Shown: piece by piece, positions 21,938-33,061 of the stretch
Position numbering within the stretch: position 1 is the stretch's first letter
How the letters are laid out: every line of letters starts with the position of its first letter
Origin: Phymatolithon calcareum
Lineage: Eukaryota > Rhodophyta > Florideophyceae > Hapalidiales
Direction of reading: 5' to 3'
Assembly (NCBI GenBank): GCA_977006965.1
Contig: OZ345382.1
Location: forward strand, 186,001-250,000
Length of the DNA: 64,000 bases
Translations under genes and position numbers: made by a program
Notes under the pieces: model-generated
The model's database searches: none
The model's input: only the letters and a program-made list of their open reading frames with translations
What the model was told of the DNA's origin: nothing

Positions 21938-22500
21938 TTAAAGTCTGCCGCACACCTCCCATATAGATCCTAGTAGGTCACTGCACATCTTTGGGATTGC
22001 TTGTAACATCTCTATTCCAATCTTGTCTGCTCTAAGAGTCTTCCCGCCGGGAGCGCGAAGTAGCGCCTCTGTGATGCCTTCCCGGGTGGCCTTGGGGACC
22101 TCAAACTGGCGCAGAGTTGGCTTCCAGGGCTTGTCTGCCTTGCAGACATTTGCTATGTGAGCTGTGAATACTCTCTGGTGTACCGGGGCCCCTAACGCCC
22201 GGTTGATACCTTCCCGCTTGTTCTTGCGTTTCAGAATTTTGCTTAGGGTTGGTCTTGCTTTTCGCGGCGATTGGTCGTCGATGTCCTCCACGAACTTTTG
22301 ATATTGGTCCTTCTTCGCTTTTCGAACTGCCACCCGCATTTCTTGGCGGAGTTTGGCGTAGGCTAACCAATCGACGGGCGTTTTGGTTCGCATCGCTTTT
22401 CGGTAAAGTCTGGTTCATTCTTTTGCCTTGTCGTCCAGCGCTCGGGTCCAGAAGGGCTTGTAGCGTGGGGGTCGCCTACGCTTGTTTCCCCAAGGTTTGC
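21938..22500 (-). pseudogene. LINE linker region between (lost) endonuclease and RT
   Basis: Basic, helical sequence (WLAYAKLRQEMRVAVRKAKK, then FVEDIDDQSPRKARPTLSKI) is typical of the EN-RT linker of LINEs. It precedes the RT in the right order. One in-frame stop lies near 22415. The homology appears to end around 22500, which would be the 5' truncation point. Confidence 0.55.
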
Positions 22501-22748
22501 TTAGGAGGCCAAATGAGATGAGAAACCGACAAAATAGTGTGTGCACTTTTAGACAGCATCCAAGCACTGTTCCTCGCATGGCTCTCGGCTGCGGTGGCAG
22601 CACAGTCGATGCTTGTACGGGCTATAGCAACACTGGGAACACTATTGCACGTCAGCCTGGCCGATTTTCGATCAATATGTTTGTGACTGTTTGTGCTAAT
22701 GCTCAGCGAAATGCTGAATAGCAACTCTGTGGGCAGCCCGCCATGACA

Positions 22749-22772
22749 GCACCATCATGGTGATGATGGTGC
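22749..22772. other. Perfect 10-bp hairpin
   Basis: GCACCATCAT, loop GGTG, then ATGATGGTGC. It stands alone just right of the LINE, and no associated gene is evident. Confidence 0.5.
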
Positions 22773-22799
22773 GGGCGACGACGAGAAGTTCAATAAATG

Positions 22800-24281
22800 C
22801 ATCAATTGAGGCACCAGTCAATTACCAGCCAACCGACACCTATGCCTTCATCTTCAATGTTGATATAATGTGCTGTCGAACCATCAATTCCGCTGCCGTT
22901 TTGAAGCTATCTATAGAGGTGCCCGGTTGAATATCATACGTCTGAGATGCCTAAGGCTGATGATCAGCCTTTAGGCACGTCCTTTCACTCATGAAGAGAA
23001 GCATTGATAGCTCTTACACTTCCCTAAAGACCCTCACTGCTCTGTCCTCTTCTTGCTGTGCCCACGCGACACTTTTCCTTTCCTCGCCCCGTCTTCGATC
23101 AGCTGCCTCTTCCTTTCTTGGGATGTCTACACACAAGTCTTTATATCTCTTGAGATACACCACTCCCATCGTTGTTTCGAATATGACCTCATCTCTTCCA
23201 TGTTACTTTTCTGCCTATTCAAGCCGCTCCACTGTATTTGCAGATACATGTGTCTTATTCGATTTACATCCCACTTTTGGTTCATATGTCATCTAGCTTA
23301 CAGCGGCGAGAGAATGCTCGTACTGGTGGAGACATCAATGCACTCAAGTTCGTACAGTGCACTCCAATTGAAATCATGATTCGTGACTTGGGACAGATCG
23401 ACACTGTGGTACACTGATGTAGGCGGCAATTCTAAGAGGGAGCCCAAGTTCTGGAGGTGTATGACAATAAAGAACCTTTTCTAAACTATTGCAGTTCCGA
23501 GTTACAAACTTAGACGACAGCACGCTCCATTCGATAGAACACACCACTTGCGATGCAGTTGAGATTTCGTGATAACTAAAACGATTCATGGCGGAGGCGG
23601 AACATGCGCCACGGTTGCCTACCGTTCACGCCCAGGAGATCAATCTCACTCTCCTCTACAGCCGTTAGAATCGCACTGTCGAGCCCGGCTCTAACGCAAC
23701 ATATGTCAGCCAGTCCCTGTCACCTGCGGAGTGAGCTCGATTTGCCGTTGCACTTGTGCGGGTCATTCGGGGCATATGCAACGCGGCAGCAAATGGCGGC
23801 CGGTGTCCCTAAATTATCACCACCGGTTCTGTTATAGTGCGCTCACATACGGCGCTACGAGATAGGTTGGTGCCTTGGGACTGTAACGGGGCGGCGGTAT
23901 ATACGGATGATGTGGTGGCGGAAATTTTAAATCTTGTCCAAAATGAGGGAGGAAAAATGAACTGCCCGGAGAGAGATGCCTTACCTGCGAGGTGTGAATG
24001 TGGGGTGCGAGATGACTCTGCGACAACAAACGCCGTGCCACGTGTACCGCGAGCGGTACAGCACTTGCTCTGGAAGCAGACGCCACCAGTGCACAAAACA
24101 GACACCTCAGTGTCCGCTCAAATAGTCTTCCCACCTGCCATACCTAATCTCCCAACCAAGCTACCAAACAGGTTCCGTCATCTAACCCGAGAATTGGGTA
24201 TCATCGCCTGCAATTCCTGCTGTAGAGATAAGCCGCTCAAGTCCTTCCTGTTATCTTCCAACCTTCCCCCCGTGCGCCGCA
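22800..24281. other. Intergenic stretch upstream of the small zinc-protein gene
   Basis: ORFs at 22991-23379 and 23604-24280 overlap on several frames and show no motif. The last few hundred bases before 24282 become richer in G and C and may include the promoter, but no TATA box or initiator can be supported. Confidence 0.4.
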
Positions 24282-24557
24282 ATGACCAGTGCGGCGAAGC
24301 AGAAGAGGGTACCACCGCTTGTCGGCCAGGTGCGCTGCGCGAATTGCGGTCGACTGCAGAACATTGGCGCGCGCTGGGGGTCGGAGACCTGCGACGCAAG
24401 CATGCGCGAATTTTGCACCATCGAGTGCGCGTGGACCGTGCTTTTTATCGAGGAGGCTGCAGCGGCTGCCGCTCGTCCGTCTGCCCCTCGCCGCTCTCGC
24501 AGGCCCTCTTCAAGGCGCGGAGCACGTCGCCCGCCAAATCCAGCGAAGAAGGACTGA
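24282..24557 (+). CDS. Small Cys-rich zinc-binding protein, 91 aa (FLZ-like)
   Basis: The ATG lies in a good context (CGCAATGACC). The protein has Cys at 19, 22, 37, 45 and 49 (RCANCGRLQNIGARW, then ETCDASMREFCTIECAW). This CxxC plus FCxxEC pattern resembles plant FLZ-type zinc fingers, which mediate protein contacts, although the spacing is not identical. An Ala run and an Arg/Pro-rich basic tail (SRRPSSRRGARRPP) suggest a nuclear location. It is single-exon and GC-rich, unlike its AT-rich surroundings. A longer overlapping ORF (23837-24580) in another frame is probably a shadow. Function is unknown. Confidence 0.5.
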   Translation: MTSAAKQKRVPPLVGQVRCANCGRLQNIGARWGSETCDASMREFCTIECAWTVLFIEEAAAAAARPSAPRRSRRPSSRRGARRPPNPAKKD

Positions 24558-25740
24558 GGGACCGCACCCCGTCCAATTGACTATTTCACCGTCTCGCTCA
24601 GCATCTCTTCATTTTGGGAGGTTTTGCTTGGTCTGTGCAGTACTCAGGCTGGAAGTGTACGGAATGGCGTGCTTTCATGTCAGGGAGGATGATTGCTTGT
24701 CGCGTTTTTTAGCCGTTTCAACCTTTCGCCTCGTTTGAGGTGGTGAAGGATCACTTTGTCCTGTTCGTTTTCACGCATTCATGATAGTGCACCCTCGCCT
24801 GCTTGCTAAGAAAATAAATCTGACTTTTTCTCGTAAAAAGTCATCCGTTTCTCCCACTGGGCCGCTTCCGTGGCGAGATCGTGCGTTCTGGATAGGGTAC
24901 CCACCAGCCGCTGTCAAAAGAGCTCGAATGCGAAGGCTGGCATGCACAGTTGCGCACATGCAACGACCGCGAGCTGCGCGATCCTGAGTGTCCAATAAAA
25001 TAAGGATATATTGTCTCTTCGTACGAGAAGTCAAATTTATTTTTACAACACTCTCCGTCGCTAATAAGAGTACGACGGCCGCGTGGAGCAAACCTAGGGG
25101 TTGCTGATGCGCTTATCATGGACAAACATCATACCATATCATACGTGACGGCAAAAGAAATAAAATCCTAAATCTGCACACAGTTTTTCAAACGCTGTGT
25201 CACTTCCTAAAGGTCTACTGGAGTGTCTTTAAATGCTTTTTGTGCGATTTAAAGCCACTACAGGAAAATTCCGCTTGAGCCATATTGAAGAAGTCACTTT
25301 TTTAACAGTACTTTTTGAATATGGTTTTCGATAAAAAAGTCAATGGAACAGGCATCTTCCGAGGGCTTTTTCGATTTCAAGTAGGTCTTCACAACCGAAG
25401 AATATCAACTTATGAACTTTGAATAAAGAAATGTAATCAGATTCTCATACATCAGGTCCTTTTGGCTCAGCCCCAGACTCGAACGGTCCTGGCAATGAAA
25501 CCCAGCAGCTCGGAACGGAAAGAGATGCCGCGTTTAAGATCGGAAAACGCTGTCATGTCCCACAAAGATACAGTCTATCCTCGACTATTGCATCTCCTAT
25601 TTTTGAATATCCTCGAGTCTTTGAATACAGAACGCCTGTCCCAAGTCGGTTTCTTATTACATTTTAAAGAAAATAAAGGATTACTGTATACTCGAATATA
25701 GAAAATCTAAACTGATAGCTTCTAACAGAAATGCTATTTC
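24558..25740. other. Intergenic stretch without a supported gene
   Basis: Short overlapping ORFs only. No repeat or RNA structure is evident. Confidence 0.45.
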
Positions 25741-25824
25741 TTGATTATTTTCAGGTCTCCTGTGTTCAACGTCCACAATTGGGTATTTTCTATGATAGAA
25801 GTTTCTTGGGCAGCTTGGGAGTAC

Positions 25825-26025
25825 GTGAACAATTGCGATAGGCAGCACAGCCGGGAAAAGCGCAATAACTCTGTTCCGAAAACAAATATTGGCTGGATTC
25901 CCGATGTGGTATCGTACAGTACAGCTTCTTCAAAGTTAACATATATTGCATTTTTGAGCTGCAATTTTCTTACTTTCGCTATTATACGACTTCAGTACAC
26001 AAAAAATGGAATTCAGTGTCCCAGG
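25825..26025 (+). repeat. Left arm of a long diverged inverted duplication
   Basis: The innermost 31 bases (25995-26025, GTACACAAAAAATGGAATTC to CCCAGG) match the reverse complement of 26461-26491 with two mismatches. Outward, similarity fades but persists at protein level (VNNCDRQHSRE against INNCNTREGKA, and QYTKNGI against KYTKTGI). Confidence 0.5.
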
Positions 26026-26460
26026 GTCGGCACTGTAAGAATAAACATATCGTAAGTTGTACGAGGGGTCCTATAGGGGTTGTAGTACTCCATGAGCTCT
26101 GAAAACTTTTCGAAATAAATAAAAATACCGCCCTACAAAATTAAAAATTGTCTCTAAATCTTTCAATAGGCTCCTCCTCCAAAATACGTTAGATCTTACA
26201 GAAGCTGCAAGCTTATCTACTTGGAAGCAGTTTATTTTATATACGAAACATAACTCCCATTGAAACAAGGTAGCCGAATGGAGTCGCATAAATTCCGAAA
26301 ATTTGGATAGTCGGCTGTCTGTGCGCAGTGTTGAGACATGAGGTTATAATATGAAACAAATTTACAGCGTTCTTTCATCAATTTCTGTAAAATGTTGCTA
26401 CTCACTTCCCGCGAGCTTCTTTTCGAGTATTACTGTAAAGTCCTCTGCTATTGAATTTTA

Positions 26461-26680
26461 CCTGGGACACTAAATTCCAGTTTTTGTGTACTTGAATAAC
26501 GTCGATTTTTGAATATTATAGTAGATTACATTGTTTATGCAAAATTCAAGCATGGACTGTAGACATGGACCGGACTCTATGAACCATGGATGTGATGGTA
26601 ATTGAGATTCTATAGCTTTACCTTCCCGCGTATTGCAGTTGTTTATGCTCTGTTCTCGAAATGATCTGAAGATCTTCACT
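26461..26680 (-). repeat. Right arm of the inverted duplication
   Basis: This is the reverse complement of the left arm, which begins about 435 bp upstream of it. The spacer holds no gene. The arms could be the remains of a TIR element or of a hairpin-forming duplication. Confidence 0.5.
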
Positions 26681-26699
26681 CATTACTAAGTATGCCGTG

Positions 26700-28140
26700 C
26701 TTCGTCTGTGAGAAAGAAGGACAATATCGAACATTGAGCAAAACGCATAGAGACTCTTTGCAGGGCATTGAAACTTCAAGAATGCGCTAAACCGCCGACT
26801 CAGAGTTCTGAAGTTGTGTGACCTCTGCCTCATCGACGTAAGTCACACCCGAAATGACAGTTATGGAGCCATTGGAGAAGCATCGTCGAATTTTCGGAGC
26901 AGGCAGAAGGCGAAAGTCAGCGATATCTCTGTTGATGAAGCTAAAATAAGACAGTTTTCGTTACTTACTTATGTGGAACGTGCTCTTGAGTCCACACGAA
27001 GAACACAATTCCAAAAAAGTGGCTCAATCATGCGTTATTTTCAACGCAAGAAAGGAAAACCGGAAAAACGTTACAGCAGCGTCAGCCCGTTCTGAGGTAT
27101 TCTACCGTCTCTGAGCAAAGCAAGTTAATTTTTCAAAAAAAGGTGACGTATTATTTTATGAGCTGCAGTGGTGGAAAATGAACGCAGGTGAAGATTTGAT
27201 TGTCTCGTTCCGAAAGCAAGTCATAAACGGGACGGGATATCCAGGTGGATTTGCAACCAGTATTATCAATGCGTAGGGCGAAGGAAGAAATTTGTAAAGA
27301 GAGTTCCAAAGAAAAAGATTGTAGTCCTTAAAGATCTAGTGGATGAGAACAGTTTCTAAGAGTGTCGCAAATGAGACCATATTCGCTTTATCACATTTGC
27401 AAGGCGATGACGCACCGGCGAAAAGGTGTAGTGGAAATTGTAGTGCCACAACTCAAAACGAGCCGGCTGGGTCGTCAATCCAGTCTATAGACACGAAAAG
27501 CACGACCAAATGAAGAACACTTCAGAACAGTAGGAATTGGCTTCGTCACTCAAGTTGGTATGAAACAAGAAAACTTGTATCGTAAAATACAGAAATCTCA
27601 CCAGTAACTTCAGAGGTGAAGCGCATGTCAAACAAACGTATCAACAAGTTTCAGATAGAAACAAAGCGTGCAGGAACAGTCCTGGCGGCTCAAGGTTCGA
27701 TAGTCCGAGAACCCTAACGATCGCGGCTTCCCGCACTTCTTGTAAAGAAGTTTCTGCGGAGCGAAAACTAACTATCGTGGCAAGCTAGTTAATCTTTTTC
27801 CGGTCTGGTCCTTCTGTTCTTTCTGGAGAGCTTTGTACACTCACGGGCCGTTGAACCAAGAAAGCACCTAATGTTATAGCTCCGCTAAACGACTTTCGAA
27901 GGGTCCCGAGACCAAGGTCTCTACGACGCGCCGTTGACCCCAAGAGGGAGACAACTACTCAAGTGTTTTCCACAGGGAGAAAAAAGAACAGATAATCTCC
28001 CGACGATGATTGTCACGGACGCGTAAGAGGACACGTAAAAAGGGGTCGGTCGTCGTGCTGTGGTTTTGTGAATCGCACAGGATAGCACACTGGTTTTGGT
28101 AGAGTTGCCGCTTCGAGGCTTCGTAACCAGCCGCAGGCGC
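26700..28140. other. Intergenic stretch without a supported gene
   Basis: The ORF at 26814-27095 has a basic, protein-like tail (SIMRYFQRKKGKPEKRY) but no recognisable domain. The remainder has many stops in all frames. Confidence 0.35.
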
Positions 28141-28143
28141 CGG

Positions 28144-28330
28144 CACTGTAATTATTACAGTGTAAGCAATGCAGTGTAAGCACTTGTAAGCTGTAAGGCT
28201 GTGTAAGCAAAAGTTCTAGGGTTTGCCTTCAGTGATCCTTAGTGATCTAAGTACGTATCGAATCCTACGATACTGTAATGACTGTAATGCTATCTGTAAG
28301 GGCTTGCTGTAAATGCAAGCTGTAATGGCT
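28144..28330 (+). repeat. TGTAA-rich cluster with a 19-bp palindrome (possible LTR remnant)
   Basis: A perfect palindrome, CACTGTAAT-T-ATTACAGTG (28144-28162), opens a segment in which TGTAAG/TGTAAT occurs about ten times in under 200 bp. It lies where the 3' LTR of the decayed copia-like element should be, just beyond the convergent ORF. No second LTR was found, so the LTR reading is an inference. Confidence 0.35.
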
Positions 28331-28367
28331 AATTGAAGGAATCTAATCTTTGAGGAAAGTAGTGAGT

Positions 28368-29151
28368 ATGATAGCGGCGTTGGACGCCACACCGCTCCAG
28401 GCGTTTCATCCGATCGATTGGAATGTTGGACTGTTAGCAGCCGTGCATAATTATGCGATTGTCAATTCAACATACTCCATACCGGAGACGCGAGCGGATG
28501 GGAAGTGGGAGGTGATACCTGATTGCTACATCCCAAAGCGTAGTTTCACCAAGGGAGACGTGCAGTGCGTCACAGCGCATTAGAGTCGTCGCGAGACATG
28601 TGCTGGACTTCCTGGTGTGTCGGTAATCACGTGCAAGGACGGAGCGCGCGAGGTTGTTGAGTGGGAATCCCATGTACGGCGCGGGACACCAGCGCAGCCG
28701 ATGCGTACTGCGAGTACTCATGATTGCATTAAGGCCGCGATCATAAACTCACATTTTTCACTGCGAGGTGACGTGGTGGCCGACGTTGTGCAGAAAGTAG
28801 TCGACGCAGATGTACCGTTTTACAATAGTATTGTGGCGCTTGAGGAATTAATGTAGGTAGCGAAGGAGTCGGGAACTCATTGCCACTTCTAGCGCGATCC
28901 GCGTTCCTGATCAGGTGGCTCCGTTCCGCTTACTTGCAGCCAATCAGGCCGGGGTGTGCGTAGTGCGCCTATGCGCGGTGAAGGGTGTCAACCACTCGGT
29001 TGTATTTCACGCGATTAACGGCGTCATAATATACTCTGAGAAGGCATCGGCTTTGTCGCTTATCTTGGAAGTTCTTCAGCGATGCGGTGCGGATGGAGTG
29101 AGAAATCTTAGGGCGACAGAAATAAGGCTCATAACGAGTAGGAACGAATAG
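28368..29151 (+). pseudogene. Broken relative of the Ty3 antisense ORF (Cys/His papain-like candidate)
   Basis: A frame from the ATG at 28368 has in-frame TAG stops at 28581-28583 and 28854-28856, then shifts frame and ends at 29151. Two segments align with the antisense ORF at 40761-41957. HDCIKAAIINSHF matches the Cys helix FECMLSAVVNAIF. GVCVVRLCAVKGVNHSVVFH with NGVIIYSEK matches GIAVVHLVGTNCVTHLVCMD with KKLLYDSME. The putative third residue, Asp, is replaced (IIYSEK). It ends 52 bp from the stop of a copia-like pol on the opposite strand, so the two are convergent, as in the Ty3 element. The homology is by eye and rests on about 60 residues. Confidence 0.5.
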
Positions 29152-29203
29152 GAAGAAACAAAAGATTTCAAAAGGGCAGGTTAATAAAAGGGAAATAGAA
29201 GCT

Positions 29204-31753
29204 TTAATTGAAGATGATCCACAGCTCGGGCCGAACGTTGAGGAATCCAGAAGAAACCACTCCTTGGAGCGCTGCTTGAGACATCGGTATCGTCACGCCG
29301 TCTGTCAGATTCTTCGCGGTGCGGACGAAGCCAATGTCGGAGATGATCCTGTCGCGGAATCCTTCGCGTTCAGCCTCTATTTCCAGCATCATACGTTTCT
29401 CAGAGATACAAGATCCCTTAGTGATGACGTCCAACAGTGACGTAGAGTCCGTGAGAAGCCATACTGTAAACTTCAGTCCTTATATATCGCCGAGCTCTTC
29501 TGATAGGGTAGTAGCCATATTTGAAGATGTCACTGAACGCGATGACTTCACCAGCCATCGGCGATAAAGTGATTCGCTATGACTTGAAGCTCTTAAAGCT
29601 GATGGGGACAGAGCTACCATAACAATCGTAGAGGAAGCAGATTTGGCCCAGCGGCGTGGAAAAGTCGTGGTTATTCGTAAATGAAGCGTCTGCAATAACC
29701 CACGATGCGGAGAGAGTCGAGGCCGAGCTTCGGAATCTAAGCGAGATCCGATTGTAGATAGTGTACTTATTTTTCTGGCTTAACTTTCGGATTGTGCCCA
29801 ACCGATCTGCCATGAACCGCTCTTCAGTCACTTTTTCCAGCTGTGAAATAGCTAACAAACAGTCTGGGAGGGTGTTGGAGAGACATTCTAGTCGCATTCG
29901 CATATTTCAGATCTCAGAGAAGGAAGCTCCAAGGTCAACCTTCTCTAGCTTCGGGAGATAGAAATTCTGGTTCTACTCCAGAATTACATTCTGATATCGA
30001 GAGATTGAGAAGCAGATGAAAGTGAACGGTATCTCTTCTTCATCGCCCAATCTGGAACAGCTCGCTTCTTATCTTAGCTCTTGAGTAAGACTCACGTGTC
30101 CCAGTGCGAAGTTGGTTGTCAACGTAGCCTCCACTGAGGCCGATGAGCAGCCCGTGCGATACTAGATTGTATAGTGTTTTGCCGGAGCGGAGAGCTGACA
30201 TGCTTAGATCGTGGCGATGGGGACTGTGCCATATGTCAGCAGAGTCGCAAAGTTCGTAGAGCGGCTTAAGGAGCTTCAAGCACTGGTCCGATTTGAGTTA
30301 AAACTCAGGAACTGGCTTTGCGATGAATATCTCATGCGAGAGTGGCTCAGTGGCTCGCAGATAGGCTTGTACAACTTCGTATGTCCAGTTGCCGAAGCCA
30401 TGTTTGGATACAAGCGCAAGAAGAAGACGGATAGATTGCGGCTGTAGGGTTGCAGCGTTGATTACCATCATGTCTTTCATCCAGTCGTGATGTCCGCCGA
30501 TGGCATATCACGCCTTCTCGGATAACTTAAAAGCGAAGACAATTCGACCAGGAAGCACGTTGACACCCGGGCCAACTTCTTCGCCGAGTGTGACGTTCAA
30601 GTTCCTACGATCAAGCACCCCTTAGATCTCGTCGCGCTTGGCGCTGGTCACCTCAGACGATGTGACGCGGGCGTCTTTCGGGTCGATAACTTCAGTAAGG
30701 TGGATGGAATATTCTTCTTCATCGGTAGAGGAGAGGTATATGAAGCTGTTTCGGAGGTCGGAAAAGAGCGCTTGTGCAATATCGACAGGGACATTGTAGC
30801 GCTTTACCTGTGCGATGCCAAACGGTCGAGATGCTCCACTTCTGGTATCCTATACATTCACGAGTTTCCTGACGGGATCAATGCCAAGGAAAGTGTCCAT
30901 CCGATGGTTTATGACCTTCTCGTGCCAGAACAGAACCTGGTCGCAAGGTTAGCTGCATTGGTGACGGAGTGTTTCAGTGCACGGGAAAATCGCATCTTCG
31001 ACGTTATTTGTTTCATTTCTTTGCGGGCAGTATGGACCGTGGCTGCTTGTTTTCCAAGAGCATCACGCGCCTTGGGGTCTCAGATCAAGTGTAGACCTTT
31101 GAGAATTGCCGAAATACCAGGGATGACGGCACCAGTCCTTCAAGGCCGAGTGTGTCTCTCATGGCTTATTCGATGAGAAGAGGAGTATTTCCTCGTTCCG
31201 GTATGGATATTCAAGCAGAATTTTGCGGAAAGAAGTGCGGAGCGGCTCACAGTACTTTTCTCATACTCCGAGGCTTGCGTGGGCTTATTTGCCAGTTGAC
31301 TCGACGTCGACGTTCAATCTTGCTGCCAGCGAAAAGAACGGTTCGCTCTTTCTGAGTACGCTGTCGTAGTCCACCAGTACGCGGTTTGAAAGACCACTGT
31401 AAATTGTGGCCCAGCACCCAAGTAGAGTATCTCGTATGAAAGAAATGGGCTGCAAAAAACCGAGTCGATTCGTCCACGATGCTTAGGACAGGATTAAATC
31501 TGACGTACATAATGTCCATTAAGATGCGTTCGTAGAAGTGCACATTTTTGTACCAAACGAAACACTAAAACGAGTTTGTTCTGGACGAATGCGTTGGCAT
31601 GGGTCACATCTCTTCAAGACATCCGTGAGAATCTTTTGTGCTTCTGGTGTCGCATGCTCGGGACGAGCTTTTCGAAGCAGGTTGAAAAGTTCACCCGTCG
31701 GTAAAAACAGATCCTTTCTACAAACCATGATCAGGACGTATACGTCTATATAA
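29204..31753 (-). pseudogene. pol: Decayed Ty1/copia-like pol (integrase, RT, RNase H)
   Basis: The minus-strand order is integrase (31753-31247: HATPEAQKILTDVLKRCDPC, then LMDIMYVRFNPVLSIVDEST), RT (30480-30298: SIRLLLALVSKHGFGNW, VVQAYLRATEPLSHEIF; and 30279-30040: KLLKPLYELCDSADIW with YVDN at the YVDD position) and RNase H (29903-29577: WVIADASFTNNHDFSTPLGQ; and 29434-29204: DVITKGSCISEKRMMLEIEA, TDGVTIPMSQAAL). This is the integrase-before-RT order of copia elements. Its VADASFANN-type RNase H differs from the copia at 34-38 kb. Gag and protease are missing on the right, where LINE sequence begins. Frames are broken throughout and the catalytic YVDD is mutated. Confidence 0.7.
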
Positions 31754-31829
31754 TTAAAATAACATATCAGTCCTGTAAAAGATGATCAGGATGAATTTTT
31801 GAGAAAACAGGTCTATTGAGCAATCGAAA

Positions 31830-32736
31830 ATTATAATCATAATTAAGTGGATTTATTGTCCCAACGTTAAGAAAGTCGGCACCTTTCTCAGCATTTTACT
31901 ACACTTGAAATTTCGGTTCCTTAGTCGGAATTACTTAGTATCGCGCCGATGGCTCGGGTCACGTTGGTATCCTCTGTGCGTGTCCATGTTGGCTTCTTCA
32001 GGATGCTCTTCAGTATTTTAACTGCCCATGCTCCTTGACTGCCCATTTCTTCAATTAACTTCGGTGTATTTCTTGGAAACTGACCTACAAACCATCTTGC
32101 ACACAGAAGTCTGTGCCTGCTTCCTTTCATCCTCACTGCTTGGTGCGGAAGACCATTCTTGGCAAATGAAATTTTCCTAGCGCGGCGTTCTTCTTGTTGT
32201 TCCCAGGCTAGTCGGAGGGCACTCCTGCCTTGGGTATCGGTTGGAGTGCTGGAATTTCACATGTGGTCCAGCGTCTCGAGTTCCACCTCTGCCCCCGCGT
32301 CGCGTGTCTCCTCCACAACCTTCCTAAGTCTTCGCGTTAACTTCGAGAGCAGGTGCTGTTGGCGCAACTCCCATGGTTCTATTTGGCAGAGCTTCATTAG
32401 TCTTCTCCAGTGCCGCCCTGCCCACTTTCCAAACAGTATCATTGCGATGCCCTTTTGGACTTGCAGTGCTGCTCTCGAAACTCGGATTGTGTCAGGAGTT
32501 ATATGCGCGGCGTACTCATATACCGGCCTGATGAATGCTTTGAAAAGCCTGATGCATTTTTTTTCCTTGCCGTGCCCAGAGTGCTTGTGAACCGGACTTT
32601 TGCGCCAGCGCTTTTGAAGCGCTCCAGGAGTCGGTCGTCACGTATTCCGTTCTCCTTGATTGTCCTACAGAGATATTCTGCCGTGCGTCTTATTTGAACT
32701 TCCTCGCTCGCCAGAATAAACGGTTGTCTGATCCTT
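31830..32736 (-). mobile_element. LINE 3' relic
   Basis: Minus-strand frame pieces read YEYAAHITPDTIRVSRAALQ and KLCQIEPWELRQQHLLSKL, then after one TGA, RHRLLCARWFVGQFPRNTPK and TNVTRAIGAIL. These match the C-terminal domain of the LINE at 19.6-20.4 kb. A TTTATTG near the left edge is the reverse complement of an AATAAA-type signal at the LINE 3' end, followed by ATTATAATC. Confidence 0.65.
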
Positions 32737-32751
32737 CCGATGATTATAATC

Positions 32752-33046
32752 GTAATTTAGACGATTTATTGAGAAGTTACCATGTGTCCTAACTTGAGGA
32801 AAGTCGGCACCTTTCTAATCGCATTATACTAGCATCGAGCTTTGTTCGTTACCTTATTCAGAATTGCATAGTATCACGTCAATGGCTCGTGCAACTTCAT
32901 TCTCTTCCGTAGATATCCATGTGGGCTTCTTCAGGGTTCTGCTGAGCGTACCAATTGCCCATGCTCCTTGCCTACCCATTTTTTCAATAAGCTTAGTTGG
33001 GTTCCTAGGGAAGTGTCCGAAAAACTATCTTGCGCAAAGAATTCTG
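32752..33046 (-). mobile_element. Second LINE 3' relic, possible 15-bp TSD
   Basis: A further copy of the same 3' region (GAAAGTCGGCACCTTTCT, then CCCATGCTCCTTG) is flanked by CCGATGATTATAATC at 32737-32751 and 33047-33061. This could be a target duplication. However, a similar ATTATAATC also follows the neighbouring relic, so it may instead be a repeated LINE tail. Confidence 0.55.
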
Positions 33047-33061
33047 CCGATGATTATAATC

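Larger units (their letters stand above)
19520..22510 (-). mobile_element. Non-LTR retrotransposon (LINE), 5'-truncated, with reverse transcriptase
   Basis: A minus-strand LINE lacks its endonuclease domain. In order it holds a linker (21938-22500; SPRKARPTLSKILKRKNKRE), the RT palm (20605-21644) and a C-terminal domain (19617-20384). The linker frame has a stop near 22415, the RT is split by a SINE insert, and the C-terminal part has further stops and frame changes. The 3' end on the plus strand is AAGTTTTTTTATTTTTGAAG. Other, more decayed copies are at 138-1005, 1636-1755, 11121-11190, 31830-32736 and 32752-33046. Confidence 0.75.

Noticed and set aside
23837-24580. 247-aa plus-strand ORF
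   Set aside because: It overlaps the small zinc-protein gene in another frame. Cys and Arg richness come from the GC-rich sequence.
27660-27735. Possible tRNA (GGTTCGATAGTCC resembles a B box)
   Set aside because: The B-box spacing is wrong by two bases and no cloverleaf arms or A box can be placed around it.
30700-31176. 158-aa plus-strand ORF
   Set aside because: It is antisense to the decayed copia-like pol between integrase and RT, with no motif of its own.
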